From NCBI RefSeq assembly GCF_012272815.1, contig NZ_JAAWWL010000002.1, positions 1,146,280 to 1,210,279 of the forward strand: 64,000 nucleotides of DNA, read 5' to 3'. The notes below the pieces were generated by a model. It did not search any database. It was not told where the DNA came from and saw only the letters and a program-made list of their open reading frames with translations. This document shows positions 16,386 through 25,698 of this stretch, in pieces (the stretch's first letter is position 1; every line of letters starts with the position of its first letter). The translations under genes and the position numbers were made by a program. This DNA is from Croceivirga thetidis (GTDB lineage: Bacteria > Bacteroidota > Bacteroidia > Flavobacteriales > Flavobacteriaceae).

Positions 16386-18077
16386 TTGAAAAGGATTGTA
16401 TTCATTCTCTTCCTTATTTCAGTGTTAACGGTCAAAGCCCAAACACCTGAAGAACCCCAAAAAAGACAAATTACCTTGGTTTACGGCGCTAACTCCACTA
16501 AGGATGAGGCACAATTTCCAGGTGCCCTGATTTTTCAGAAAGATGACCAAAGACAAGTTCAATTTGAACATCAAGGAGCCGACCTGTGGTGTGATATTGC
16601 AGTTATTTACAATAAAGAGAATAGACTTCGTGCAATAGGAAACGTTCGAATGCAACAAGGGGATTCAATTTTATTGAATAGTGGTCGATTGGATTATGAT
16701 GGTGAAACAAAACTGGCCCGTGCATGGGAAAATGTAGATTTAACTGATGGTCAAATGACTTTGACCACCGACACGCTTTATCTAGATAGAGAAAAACAAA
16801 TTTCATACTACCGAACAAGTGGGAAAGTGGTAGACTCGGTTAATGTTCTTACCAGCATTATTGGTAACTATTTTATGGAATTGAAGAAGGTACAGTTCAG
16901 GGATAGTGTGCATATTGATAATCCTGATTACATCATTGACTCCGAACAATTGGATTACTATCGCCTATCAAAAAATGCATACATGTATGGCCCTTCGACA
17001 ATAGTTGGTGAGGACTATACCATTTATTGCGAACGAGGTTTTTATGATACAAAAATCGAACAGGGTTATGGTGTAAAAAATACCAAAATCAATTATAGCG
17101 ATAGAATAATTGAAGGCGACAGTGTTTATTTTGACAAAGCAACTTCCTTCGCCTCTGCAACTAATAATATTCAAGTTACTGATACCATAAACGATGGTCG
17201 CATTCGAGCACACTATGCTGAAGTTTATAAAGAACTGGATTCTGTTTTCGCAACTAAGAGAGCGGTTGCTGTAAGTATGGTACAGCAAGATTCACTCTAT
17301 ATTCACGGAGATACACTTTTGGTCACCGGCCCAGCAGAAAATAGGGTAATGCGAGCTTTTAGAAATGCCAAATTTTTCAAGAAAGATTTAAGTGGTAAGT
17401 GTGATTCAATCCATTCTGAGGAGAAAACAGGTCTGACCCAATTGATTCGTAATCCCATCTTATGGAACGTAGATAATCAAATGACTGGTGATAGTATTCA
17501 TTTGATTTCAAATTTGGAGACGGAAGCACTCGATTCGCTGAAAGTTATTGACAATGCGTTTGTCATCGCCTTCGATACCATTGGCCAACAGGGGTATAAT
17601 CAGGCCAAGGGAAAAGACTTGTTTGGAAAATTCATTGACAACGAACTTAAAATCATTGACCTAGTAAAAAATACTGAGGTTATCTATTACATGTACAACG
17701 ATGAGGATGAACTTATTGGCATAGATAAAACCATTTGCAGTAAAATAAGAATGCTCATGGCCAATAGTGATATTGAAGAAATTACCTTCTTCACGAATCC
17801 TGATGGCGACGTTTTTCCAGAAAAAGACCTACCTATTGAAAGTCGAAAATTAAAAGGATTTGTTTGGCGTGGAGATGAGAGGTTAATGACCAAAGACGAT
17901 ATTTTCGATGAAGACGATAACAATATAGAATTGGTCAAAATCCGTGGGATTGATGCCCCTGTGGATATAGACACCGAAGAACAAGAACGTAGTGGTGGCA
18001 AAGTTCCAAAAAAGCAATTGACAAAGAGCAAAGCTGTCAAACCTAAACGTACACAATTGAAAAAAGTAGGTTCTTAA
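16386..18077 (+). CDS. OstA-like (LptA/LptD-type) outer-membrane biogenesis protein
   Basis: A 563-residue exported protein with a signal peptide at about 1-20 ending Lys-Ala-Gln. The body is a long series of short beta strands of the OstA/LptA jelly-roll kind, with repeated Gly-Asp-Ser-Ile/Leu, Leu-Asp-Tyr-Asp-Gly and Thr-Asp-Thr-Leu-Tyr-Leu-Asp motifs. LptA-like domains carry lipopolysaccharide across the periplasm; this long Bacteroidota form may combine bridge and accessory roles. The last 50 residues are Lys-rich and likely disordered. The start is TTG 16386, supported by the signal peptide and the upstream promoter element. It sits two bases before an aminotransferase gene. lptB lies 23 kb away in this window. 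Confidence 0.82.
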   Translation: MKRIVFILFLISVLTVKAQTPEEPQKRQITLVYGANSTKDEAQFPGALIFQKDDQRQVQFEHQGADLWCDIAVIYNKENRLRAIGNVRMQQGDSILLNSGRLDYDGETKLARAWENVDLTDGQMTLTTDTLYLDREKQISYYRTSGKVVDSVNVLTSIIGNYFMELKKVQFRDSVHIDNPDYIIDSEQLDYYRLSKNAYMYGPSTIVGEDYTIYCERGFYDTKIEQGYGVKNTKINYSDRIIEGDSVYFDKATSFASATNNIQVTDTINDGRIRAHYAEVYKELDSVFATKRAVAVSMVQQDSLYIHGDTLLVTGPAENRVMRAFRNAKFFKKDLSGKCDSIHSEEKTGLTQLIRNPILWNVDNQMTGDSIHLISNLETEALDSLKVIDNAFVIAFDTIGQQGYNQAKGKDLFGKFIDNELKIIDLVKNTEVIYYMYNDEDELIGIDKTICSKIRMLMANSDIEEITFFTNPDGDVFPEKDLPIESRKLKGFVWRGDERLMTKDDIFDEDDNNIELVKIRGIDAPVDIDTEEQERSGGKVPKKQLTKSKAVKPKRTQLKKVGS

Positions 18078-18078
18078 T

Positions 18079-19272
18079 TTGTTGAAAGAAGACTTTTTAA
18101 AATATCAAGCCCAGACCACACCCCACCCACTTGGTTTAGAAATTTCACATGCCAAAGGAAGTTATATTTATGACTCCAATGGACAAGCACATTTAGATTT
18201 TGTTGCTGGGGTTTCCGCATGCAGCTTGGGTCATTGTCATCCCAAGATAGTCGCTGCAATAAAAGAACAATCCGAAAAGTATCTTCATGTCATGGTTTAT
18301 GGTGAGTATGCACAAAAACCGGCGGTTGATTATTGCAAACTATTGACCGAACAACTACCAGAACATCTCGACTGTGTTTATTTGGTCAATTCTGGCACGG
18401 AAGGAATTGAAGGAGGATTGAAATTGGCACGAAGAGCAACAGGACGTTCGGAAATTATTTCTGCTAATAATGCATACCATGGTAATACCATGGGAAGCCT
18501 TAGTGTAATGGGATATGAGGAACGTAAAAGAGCCTTTCGACCTTTAGTCCCAGATGTGGGCTTTATCAGGTTCAACAACTTGGAAGACTTGGAGAAAATC
18601 ACTGAAAAAACGGCAGGTGTTATTTTAGAGACTATACAAGGAGGTGCGGGGTTTATTCTACCTACAGGTGATTATTTGAAAAAAGTACGAGCACGATGTG
18701 ATGAAGTTGGGGCACTGCTAATTTTGGATGAAATCCAGCCTGGTTTTGGTAGAACCGGGAAACTTTTTGCCTTCGAACACTTCAATTGCACACCCGATAT
18801 TTTGGTCATCGGGAAAGGTATGGCAGGTGGCCTTCCAGTTGGAGCTTTTATAGCATCACATTCGATTATGGCTACACTCCAAGAGCATCCGAAATTGGGC
18901 CACATTACCACTTTTGGTGGTAATCCCGTTATTTCAGCTGCCAGCCTAGCAACTTTAAAGGAAATCTTAGCCACCGATTTAATCAATGAAACATTACATA
19001 AGGAAAAACAATTCCGTACGCTCTTAAAAAATCCATTAATAAAAGAAATTCGAGGTAAAGGATTGATGCTTGCACTGATTTTCGAGAATCCGGAAATTGC
19101 AAATCAACTGGTTCTGAAAGCCGCTAAAAACCATTTAATTTTATTCTGGTTGTTGTTCGAGCCTCGCGCAGTAAGAATATCCCCTCCCCTAACTATTTCA
19201 GAAAAAGAAATTGAGCAAGGATGCTATAAAATTTTGGAAATTTTAGATGAATTAAATAGCGGTGTTAACTAA
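18079..19272 (+). CDS. class III aminotransferase (acetylornithine/GABA type)
   Basis: A 397-residue PLP-dependent enzyme of fold type I, class III. Seen are Tyr-Asp-Ser-Asn-Gly near the start, Leu-Asp-Phe-Val-Ala-Gly-Val-Ser with Gly-His-Cys-His-Pro, Asn-Ser-Gly-Thr-Glu-Gly-Ile-Glu-Gly (cofactor phosphate), Leu-Asp-Glu-Ile-Gln-Pro-Gly-Phe-Gly-Arg-Thr-Gly, and the PLP lysine in Ile-Gly-Lys-Gly-Met-Ala-Gly-Gly-Leu-Pro. The substrate cannot be told: no arginine or lysine pathway gene is adjacent. Start TTG 18079 (or TTG 18082) lies immediately after the OstA-like stop; no ATG is close. Probably co-transcribed with that gene. Confidence 0.9.
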   Translation: MLKEDFLKYQAQTTPHPLGLEISHAKGSYIYDSNGQAHLDFVAGVSACSLGHCHPKIVAAIKEQSEKYLHVMVYGEYAQKPAVDYCKLLTEQLPEHLDCVYLVNSGTEGIEGGLKLARRATGRSEIISANNAYHGNTMGSLSVMGYEERKRAFRPLVPDVGFIRFNNLEDLEKITEKTAGVILETIQGGAGFILPTGDYLKKVRARCDEVGALLILDEIQPGFGRTGKLFAFEHFNCTPDILVIGKGMAGGLPVGAFIASHSIMATLQEHPKLGHITTFGGNPVISAASLATLKEILATDLINETLHKEKQFRTLLKNPLIKEIRGKGLMLALIFENPEIANQLVLKAAKNHLILFWLLFEPRAVRISPPLTISEKEIEQGCYKILEILDELNSGVN

Positions 19273-19358
19273 TTTGTTGATAACCTAAGCAATCGTTACT
19301 CCAAAATCAGCTCATATTAAAGGTAATTTTAAGTCCATAGTAACCTAATCAAGTTTCT

Positions 19359-20759
19359 ATGGCGTTAGATTCTAACGAAAATTCTGAAAAGTTCGTTGCG
19401 AAGTTCGAAGAAATGCTTAAGACCAACGACGTTTATTTCTTCGATTCAGAAGATTTTGAACACATCATCCACCACTATTTGGACATTGGTAAGGTCTCTT
19501 TAGGAAAAAAAGCTATCGAGATTGCCCTGCAACAGCATCCAGGTTCAGCCGAACTAAGACTTCTCAATGTTGAAGTATTGGTATTTGAAGATAAATTTCA
19601 ACCGGCTGAGAAAATACTGAACGAGCTGCAAGAGTTGGATCCCCACAATGAGGAAATATACATTCAACGGGCCAATATTCTTTCAAAACAGGACAATCAT
19701 CTAGAAGCAGTGAATATGCTTTTAGAAGCCCTTCATATCACAGATGATTGCTATGACATTTATTCTCTTTTGGGCATGGAATATCTATTTATGGACAATT
19801 ATGAAATGGCCAAAAAAAGCTTTATTAAATGCATAGAATACGATAACACTGATTATTCAGCGCTTTATAACGTAGTCTATTGTTTTGAGTTTTTATCAGA
19901 TTTTGACGGCGCAATACATTTTCTTAACGAGTACCTTGAACGCAATCCATATTGTGAAGTAGCTTGGCACCAGCTAGGGAAAATGTACATAGAAAAAGAA
20001 TTGCTCCCTGAAGCCCTGGCAGCATTTGACTTTGCCATAATTGCTGATGATGCGTTTATTGGGGCTTACTTTGAAAAGGGCAAAGTCTTAGAAAAGTTAG
20101 GAAAGTTGAACGAAGCAATTATCAATTATGAGCATACTTTAAAAATTGATGATCCTACATCGCATGCATATCTACGGATTGGTAAGTGCCATGAAAAATT
20201 GGGTAATGACGAACTAGCCAAATACTACTTCTATAACACTGTACACGAAGATCCACTTTTAGATAAAGGATGGCTGGCAATTACGGAGTTTTACTACAGG
20301 CAAAAGAACTTTAAAAAAGCCTTGCATTATGCTAATAAAGCAACAAACATTGACTCTGATAATCCACTATATTGGAAAAAGACCGCTAAAATCTACTTAA
20401 AACTTGAAAACTACGAAGAAGCGGATTTTGCTTTTAGACAAGCAGTAAATCTAGGTAATTACGAGCTGGACACCTGGCAAGAATGGTCTTTTGTTTTATG
20501 CAAACTCAAAGATTTTGGTGCTGCAGAACAAGTCTTGCTTCAAGGCTTGGAGTTTTATGAAGAAGATGCGGAGTTGTTGTTCATTTATTCTGGTGTAAAC
20601 TTGAAGTTGAACAACATAAATGAAGCAAAGGAAAAAATAGCCAAGGCTCGACAATTAAACCCAAAAAAGGCAGTTATCTTCATGAAGCTGTTTTCAGAGT
20701 TCTCAAAACTGGACTGGGTCAAAACAGCTGTCAAGCCAAATAAGAAAGCATCTACCTAA
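19359..20759 (+). CDS. large tetratricopeptide-repeat protein
   Basis: A 466-residue acidic protein built almost entirely of tetratricopeptide repeats, about nine or ten, from around residue 40 to the end. Recurrent features are a Gly/Ala at repeat position 8 and Ala at 20, for example in Tyr-Phe-Glu-Lys-Gly-Lys-Val-Leu-Glu-Lys-Leu-Gly and Ala-Tyr-Leu-Arg-Ile-Gly-Lys-Cys-His. There is no signal peptide or membrane segment, so it is probably a cytoplasmic scaffold. A TAATTTTA element at 19324-19331 may be its promoter. It is followed after 22 bases by two lipid-carrier transporter genes. Specific partner unknown. Confidence 0.88.
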   Translation: MALDSNENSEKFVAKFEEMLKTNDVYFFDSEDFEHIIHHYLDIGKVSLGKKAIEIALQQHPGSAELRLLNVEVLVFEDKFQPAEKILNELQELDPHNEEIYIQRANILSKQDNHLEAVNMLLEALHITDDCYDIYSLLGMEYLFMDNYEMAKKSFIKCIEYDNTDYSALYNVVYCFEFLSDFDGAIHFLNEYLERNPYCEVAWHQLGKMYIEKELLPEALAAFDFAIIADDAFIGAYFEKGKVLEKLGKLNEAIINYEHTLKIDDPTSHAYLRIGKCHEKLGNDELAKYYFYNTVHEDPLLDKGWLAITEFYYRQKNFKKALHYANKATNIDSDNPLYWKKTAKIYLKLENYEEADFAFRQAVNLGNYELDTWQEWSFVLCKLKDFGAAEQVLLQGLEFYEEDAELLFIYSGVNLKLNNINEAKEKIAKARQLNPKKAVIFMKLFSEFSKLDWVKTAVKPNKKAST

Positions 20760-20781
20760 CTACTCCTCAAAAATAGATTTT

Positions 20782-21699
20782 ATGGGGCAAAGAAAATTGT
20801 ATGACTATGCCATGATTACCTTGAAGGGAATGGCAATGGGTGCTGCTGATGTCGTGCCAGGCGTTTCAGGTGGAACAATAGCTTTTATCTCAGGTATATA
20901 TGAAGAGCTTATCGGTTCTATAAACAATGTAAAGCCAAAAATGATCGGCGTTTGGCGAAGAGAAGGCTTTAAAGCCTTTTGGCAGCAAATGAATGGAAAC
21001 TTTCTTGCCGCTTTATTTCTTGGTATTTTCATTAGTGTTTTCTCATTGGCGAAATTCTTAAGTTGGCTACTTGAAAATGAACCAGTCCTTTTGTGGTCCT
21101 TTTTCTTTGGATTGGTGACCGCCAGTATTCTGCTTGTAGCTAAAGAAATTAAAAAATGGAGTGCCTTTACAGTTATTATGCTATTAATTGGTACCGCCAT
21201 AGCATATTTCATAACAGAACTCCCTCCAAGCGAAAACGTAGATACTCTTCCCTACTTATTCCTTTCTGGTTCATTGGCAGTTTGTGCAATGATTTTACCG
21301 GGTATATCAGGGGCATTTATTTTGGTATTGCTAGGTTCTTACAAAACGATATTGGACGCTGCTCATGAACGTGATATCAAAATGCTAGCTACTGTTATCG
21401 TTGGAGCCGTTGTAGGCCTTTTAAGCTTTGCAAGACTTCTTAAATGGATGTTCAAGCACTACAAAAACACGACCTTGGCAATTTTAACCGGATTCATTTT
21501 GGGTTCTTTAAATAAGATATGGCCATGGAAGAAAGTATTGGAAACAAAGGTTTTTGATGATAAAACGATTGTCGTCAACGAACAGAATGTTTTACCATCT
21601 GCTTTTGAAGGTGACCCACAATTATTGCTCGCTTTAGTTCTAGCCATCGTTGGATTTTCCCTTATTTTTATCCTCGAAAGGTTTGCCTCTAAAAAATAG
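20782..21699 (+). CDS. DUF368 undecaprenyl-phosphate transporter, copy 1
   Basis: A 305-residue inner-membrane protein of the DUF368 family, with about eight hydrophobic helices. The family signature Met-Gly-Ala-Ala-Asp-Val-Val-Pro-Gly-Val-Ser-Gly-Gly-Thr-Ile-Ala occurs at residues 13-28 and is echoed by Met-Ile-Leu-Pro-Gly-Ile-Ser-Gly-Ala-Phe-Ile in the second half, an inverted-repeat arrangement. DUF368 proteins (PopT) were recently shown to recycle the lipid carrier undecaprenyl phosphate across the inner membrane. A second, divergent copy follows 14 bases on and may be the partner or a specialised form. Confidence 0.92.
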   Translation: MGQRKLYDYAMITLKGMAMGAADVVPGVSGGTIAFISGIYEELIGSINNVKPKMIGVWRREGFKAFWQQMNGNFLAALFLGIFISVFSLAKFLSWLLENEPVLLWSFFFGLVTASILLVAKEIKKWSAFTVIMLLIGTAIAYFITELPPSENVDTLPYLFLSGSLAVCAMILPGISGAFILVLLGSYKTILDAAHERDIKMLATVIVGAVVGLLSFARLLKWMFKHYKNTTLAILTGFILGSLNKIWPWKKVLETKVFDDKTIVVNEQNVLPSAFEGDPQLLLALVLAIVGFSLIFILERFASKK

Positions 21700-21713
21700 G
21701 AGGCTTTTTCTTT

Positions 21714-22751
21714 ATGCATACATCAAGAACGTTTTGGGACAAACTATACCTTGTCATCAAGGGCCTATTTATGGGAGCGGCCAATAAAGTTCCTGGGGTA
21801 TCTGGAGGAATCGTAGCTTTTGTCGGTGGCTTTTATGAAGAATTTATTTATTCACTGCAAAAGATCAACAATAAGGCTTTCAAACTACTTTTTAACGCGC
21901 GTTTTAAAAGTTTCTATCGATACATAAACGGGACGTTTTTAGTTTTACTTTTTACAGGTATGCTCATAAGCTACTTTAGTGTGGCACGGCTAATAGACTA
22001 TTTTCTTCAAAAAAAGGAACTATACGTATGGGCCGCCTTTTTTGGGATGGTTTTGGGGTCTATCTACTATATTTCAAAAGATTATGACCATTGGAATCGT
22101 AAAACGATTTTATGGGGCTTAATAGGCCTAATAGTAGGGGTTTCTATCAGCTTTCTTAGTCCAGCAACAGAAAACGACAATCTGATATTTGTCTTCTTTT
22201 GTGGCATAATAAGTGTTTCTGGTATGACATTGCCAGGACTTTCAGGTTCTTTCATTCTAATACTTTTAGGCAATTATGTTCTGCTATTAGTAGATTCCGT
22301 TAATGCCTTATATGTAAGTATAGCTGAAGTTCTCAAAGGTGATTTCAGCTTTGTCAACAATACCAAGCGTTTAAATACACTTGCAATTCTAGCCGTTTTC
22401 ACACTCGGGTCCTTGACAGGTCTTGTAACGCTTTCCCACCTTTTGGGTTATGTGCTTAAACGCTTTAAAGCAATAACCACTGCTGTTATCATAGGGTTTA
22501 TTACTGGCTCGCTTGGTGTTCTGTGGCCATGGAAACGAACGATTTTTAAATTGAACATTAATGGGGAATATTTGTTGGATTCCAATGGCGATAAGATTAT
22601 AAAAAATTATCAGCGCTATTGGCCTGATATGGTTGAAATGGAAAGTTGGGGAGCAATTTTTTTCATCATATTGGGATTCTTTTTACTATTGAGCCTAGAT
22701 TGGTATGGAAAAAACAGGGAAGCACAAGAAAAGATACGGACTGGTAGGTAG
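21714..22751 (+). CDS. DUF368 undecaprenyl-phosphate transporter, copy 2
   Basis: A 345-residue membrane protein of the same family as its upstream neighbour. It keeps the signature as Met-Gly-Ala-Ala-Asn-Lys-Val-Pro-Gly-Val-Ser-Gly-Gly (Asp changed to Asn) at about 20-32 and Met-Thr-Leu-Pro-Gly-Leu-Ser-Gly-Ser-Phe-Ile in the second half. It has a longer loop before the final helix (about 275-315) with Asn-Gly-Glu-Tyr-Leu-Leu-Asp-Ser-Asn-Gly. The two copies differ enough along their length to suggest an old duplication. Its end overlaps aroE by 47 bases, so aroE translation is probably coupled to it. Confidence 0.9.
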   Translation: MHTSRTFWDKLYLVIKGLFMGAANKVPGVSGGIVAFVGGFYEEFIYSLQKINNKAFKLLFNARFKSFYRYINGTFLVLLFTGMLISYFSVARLIDYFLQKKELYVWAAFFGMVLGSIYYISKDYDHWNRKTILWGLIGLIVGVSISFLSPATENDNLIFVFFCGIISVSGMTLPGLSGSFILILLGNYVLLLVDSVNALYVSIAEVLKGDFSFVNNTKRLNTLAILAVFTLGSLTGLVTLSHLLGYVLKRFKAITTAVIIGFITGSLGVLWPWKRTIFKLNINGEYLLDSNGDKIIKNYQRYWPDMVEMESWGAIFFIILGFFLLLSLDWYGKNREAQEKIRTGR

Positions 22752-23454
22752 AAATATTTCCTATTCGTTTTCCAAAGGCTATTTTTCAAAGAAGTTTGAG
22801 AATTTAGGATTGAATAATCATTCTTATGAAAACTTTGATTTAACCAATATTGAAGAATTCAAAGATTTATTGGTTCAGCATAACCTAAGCGGACTCAATG
22901 TTACTATACCCTACAAGGAACAAGTCATTCCTTTTTTAAATGAGTTGGAAGGAGCTGCTAAAAAAATAGGTGCCGTTAATACCATCAAATTTTCACCAAA
23001 CGGAATCAAGGGTTTTAATACGGATGCTTTTGGCTTTCAAAAGTCCCTTGAGAAAAAATTAAAGTTATACCATAATAACGCCCTTATTCTGGGCACTGGA
23101 GGCGCCTCTAAAGCAGTGGCTTTTGTATTTGAGCAATTGGATATCAATTATAAATTTGTTTCTAGAGCAGCCTCTGAGGAACAATTTTCATATGAAGAAT
23201 TGGATGAAGACATCATAACTTCCCATCAAATAATAGTTAATTGTACGCCTTTGGGTACCTATCCAAATATCGAAGATAAACCTGACATCCCATATAAATT
23301 TTTAAATTCAAGTCATTTCTTATTCGACTTAATTTACAATCCAGATAAAACTGCATTCTTAAAATCAGGTGAAGCCGCAGGAGCTCAAATTCAAAATGGT
23401 GCCCTGATGCTTCAGTATCAAGCAGAAGAAGCTTGGCGTATTTGGAATAGTTGA
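22705..23454 (+). CDS. aroE: shikimate dehydrogenase
   Basis: A 249-residue NADP-dependent enzyme reducing 3-dehydroshikimate to shikimate in aromatic amino acid synthesis. Seen are Gly-Leu-Val-Gly-Arg-Asn-Ile-Ser-Tyr-Ser-Phe-Ser (substrate binding), Leu-Asn-Val-Thr-Ile-Pro-Tyr-Lys with the catalytic lysine, Gly-Ala-Val-Asn-Thr, Asn-Thr-Asp-Ala-Phe-Gly with the catalytic Asp, and the nucleotide loop Leu-Gly-Thr-Gly-Gly-Ala-Ser-Lys-Ala. Slightly shorter than the E. coli enzyme. ATG 22705 lies within the DUF368 gene; no other in-frame ATG precedes the conserved N-terminus, so the 47-base overlap appears real. Confidence 0.94.
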   Translation: MEKTGKHKKRYGLVGRNISYSFSKGYFSKKFENLGLNNHSYENFDLTNIEEFKDLLVQHNLSGLNVTIPYKEQVIPFLNELEGAAKKIGAVNTIKFSPNGIKGFNTDAFGFQKSLEKKLKLYHNNALILGTGGASKAVAFVFEQLDINYKFVSRAASEEQFSYEELDEDIITSHQIIVNCTPLGTYPNIEDKPDIPYKFLNSSHFLFDLIYNPDKTAFLKSGEAAGAQIQNGALMLQYQAEEAWRIWNS

Positions 23455-23499
23455 ATTTTGAATCCCATCCCCAAGATACTGTTACAAAAGTAGAATCAC

Positions 23500-23507
23500 T
23501 ACTTTTG
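23500..23507 (+). promoter_or_regulatory. -7 element before the DUF349 gene
   Basis: TACTTTTG is an exact Bacteroidota -7 match, 64 bases before the ATG at 23572. It forms the right arm of a 9-bp inverted repeat (23485-23493 and 23499-23507) with a five-base loop. No TTG is well placed upstream. Confidence 0.45.
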
Positions 23508-23571
23508 CTTTAGTGGTTTAAGTAGAAATTTAAACCTTGACCATCTACCTGAAATTAACAAATATTGACTG

Positions 23572-25680
23572 ATGGATTCAAATGAGCAAAAACCACAGGA
23601 AACTGTAGGAGGGGAAAACAAGGAATCAACGAATACCAACGCTGAAAAAAACGCAACGGTTTCTGAAAACGAGACTTCACAATCTTCAGAAAAAGTTATT
23701 AATTCCACAGAAAATCAAGCATCTGAAGTAACCAATCCTATTGAGGAGGAGGCATCGTTAGCTGAAGAAAAAGTTGATAATAAAATTTCCGAAGAATCTT
23801 TGATTGAAGAAGATTCAGACTCAGAAGAATCCAATAAAGAACCGCAAGAGGAAATAGATGAAGAAAATGCCGAAGATGCTGAGGATAGTGACAATCAGAA
23901 GCGGCATTTTATTCCAATGCTTGATTACCATGCCATGTCAATAGAAAACTTGGTTGGTGAATTACAGCGACTGGTCAAAAATGAAAAAATACAGGCCATA
24001 AATAAGCACGTTGGTTCAATCAGGGATGAGTTCAATCAGAAGTACAACGAAATTTTTGAACAAAAGAAAGAGGAATTCATTGAAGGCGGTGGTAATGAAA
24101 TTGATTTCAGATATAGTTCAATTGCAAAAAGACAATTCAATGAGGTGTATCGTGAATACCGTGAAAAGCGGGATAGCTATTATAAAGATTTAGAAAAAAC
24201 TTTAAAGTTAAATCTAGAAAACAGGCTCGCGATTATTGAAGAATTAAAAGCATTGGTAAATGTGGAGGAAGATATGAACACCACATATACCAATTTCAAA
24301 GATCTTCAAGAACGGTGGCGAAACGCAGGTCCAGTTCCAAGAACGAGCTATAATGATGTTTGGAGAACATACCATCACCACGTAGAAATTTTCTACGATT
24401 TTCTTCATCTAAATCGAGAATTGAGAGATTTAGATTTTAAGCACAACCTCGAGGAAAAGACCAAACTTGTTCTTCGCGCAGAAGAACTGACACAAGAACC
24501 TGACCTCGGTAAAGCCTTTAGGGAATTACAAACCCTTCATAAGATTTGGAAAGAAGAAATCGGTCCGGTAGCAAAGGAACAACGTGAAGAGATTTGGGAA
24601 CGGTTTAGTAATGCCACCAAGACATTACATCAAAGAAGAAAAGACAATCAACTCGAAATTGAAGCTTCCTACGAAAAAAATCTATTGAAGAAGCAAGGGT
24701 TGATTGCCGAAATAATTAATGTGGCCAATACGGTTACTGATAATCATAGGGGTATTCAAAAACAAATAAAAGAGATTGAATCCCTTCGAGAAGCTTTCTT
24801 CAAAGCTGGACGTGTGCCACAAAAGGTGAATGAAGAAACTTGGTCTGCTTTTAAGGAAGCTGTTCGAGGTTTTAATCGAAAGAAAAATTCCTTCTATAAA
24901 AATTTAAAAAAGGACCAACACGAAAATCTAGAAAAGAAAAAGGCTTTGCTTGGTCTCGCTGTCGCCTTGAAAGATAGCGATGACTTTGATATGGCAACTC
25001 CTGAGATGAAGCGAATTCAGGCCGAATGGAAAAAAATTGGTCATGTCCCTAGAAAATATTCAGATAAAATCTGGAAAGAATTCAAAGATGCATGCAACCA
25101 TTATTTTGACCGCATTCACTCCAAAAGAAATGCTTCGCAGCAAAAAGAATTTGAAAATCTTCAGAAAAAAACGGAATGCTTAAATCGCTTAAAGGACTTT
25201 GTTCTTACTGGCGATTCTAAAAAGGACATGGAAACCGTGAAGGGTTTTATTGAGGAGTGGAAAGGGTACGGACACATTCCCTATAATAAAAGACATATCA
25301 ACTCCAAGTTCAACAAAATCATTGATGCCCTATTCAAAAAGCTGAATATCAGTAGACATGAAGCTGAACTCATGAAGTATGGGGATAGAATCAAGCAATT
25401 GGCCAATACGGAAGATGAATCGGCAATTAGAAGTGAACGAAGCTATATCAAAAAGAAAATAGAAGAAAGTAAGGCCGAAATAAGGCAACTAGAAAACAAC
25501 CTTCAATTTTTCAGCAATGCTTCTGAGGATAACCCTTTGGTAAAAGATGTTATAAAAAACATCAATAAGCAGAAAGATGCTCTGGAAACTTGGCAAGGCA
25601 AACTTAAGAATCTAAATATCTTAAAAAACAATATAGGCAAGGAATCAGCCAAGCCTGAAAATCATTCCGAAGAAGAGTAA
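23572..25680 (+). CDS. DUF349 repeat protein
   Basis: A 702-residue, strongly charged cytoplasmic protein. Residues 1-115 are acidic, rich in Glu, Ser, Asn and Thr, and probably disordered. From about 160 to 640 come six or so DUF349 helical repeats, marked by the recurring Trp-Lys-x-Ile/Glu-Gly-x-Val-Pro-Arg and Trp-x-x-Phe-x-x-Ala patterns (for example Trp-Arg-Asn-Ala-Gly-Pro-Val-Pro-Arg). The last 60 residues form a coiled coil. DUF349 proteins are common in Bacteroidota and have no agreed function. It ends 18 bases from the convergent rny stop. Confidence 0.9.
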   Translation: MDSNEQKPQETVGGENKESTNTNAEKNATVSENETSQSSEKVINSTENQASEVTNPIEEEASLAEEKVDNKISEESLIEEDSDSEESNKEPQEEIDEENAEDAEDSDNQKRHFIPMLDYHAMSIENLVGELQRLVKNEKIQAINKHVGSIRDEFNQKYNEIFEQKKEEFIEGGGNEIDFRYSSIAKRQFNEVYREYREKRDSYYKDLEKTLKLNLENRLAIIEELKALVNVEEDMNTTYTNFKDLQERWRNAGPVPRTSYNDVWRTYHHHVEIFYDFLHLNRELRDLDFKHNLEEKTKLVLRAEELTQEPDLGKAFRELQTLHKIWKEEIGPVAKEQREEIWERFSNATKTLHQRRKDNQLEIEASYEKNLLKKQGLIAEIINVANTVTDNHRGIQKQIKEIESLREAFFKAGRVPQKVNEETWSAFKEAVRGFNRKKNSFYKNLKKDQHENLEKKKALLGLAVALKDSDDFDMATPEMKRIQAEWKKIGHVPRKYSDKIWKEFKDACNHYFDRIHSKRNASQQKEFENLQKKTECLNRLKDFVLTGDSKKDMETVKGFIEEWKGYGHIPYNKRHINSKFNKIIDALFKKLNISRHEAELMKYGDRIKQLANTEDESAIRSERSYIKKKIEESKAEIRQLENNLQFFSNASEDNPLVKDVIKNINKQKDALETWQGKLKNLNILKNNIGKESAKPENHSEEE

Positions 25681-25698
25681 ATCTTTTCTTATTTCATT

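Noticed and set aside
17687-18040. 117-residue minus-strand open frame inside the OstA-like gene
   Set aside because: Ser/Pro-rich with no domain, no promoter, and wholly antisense to a well-supported gene.
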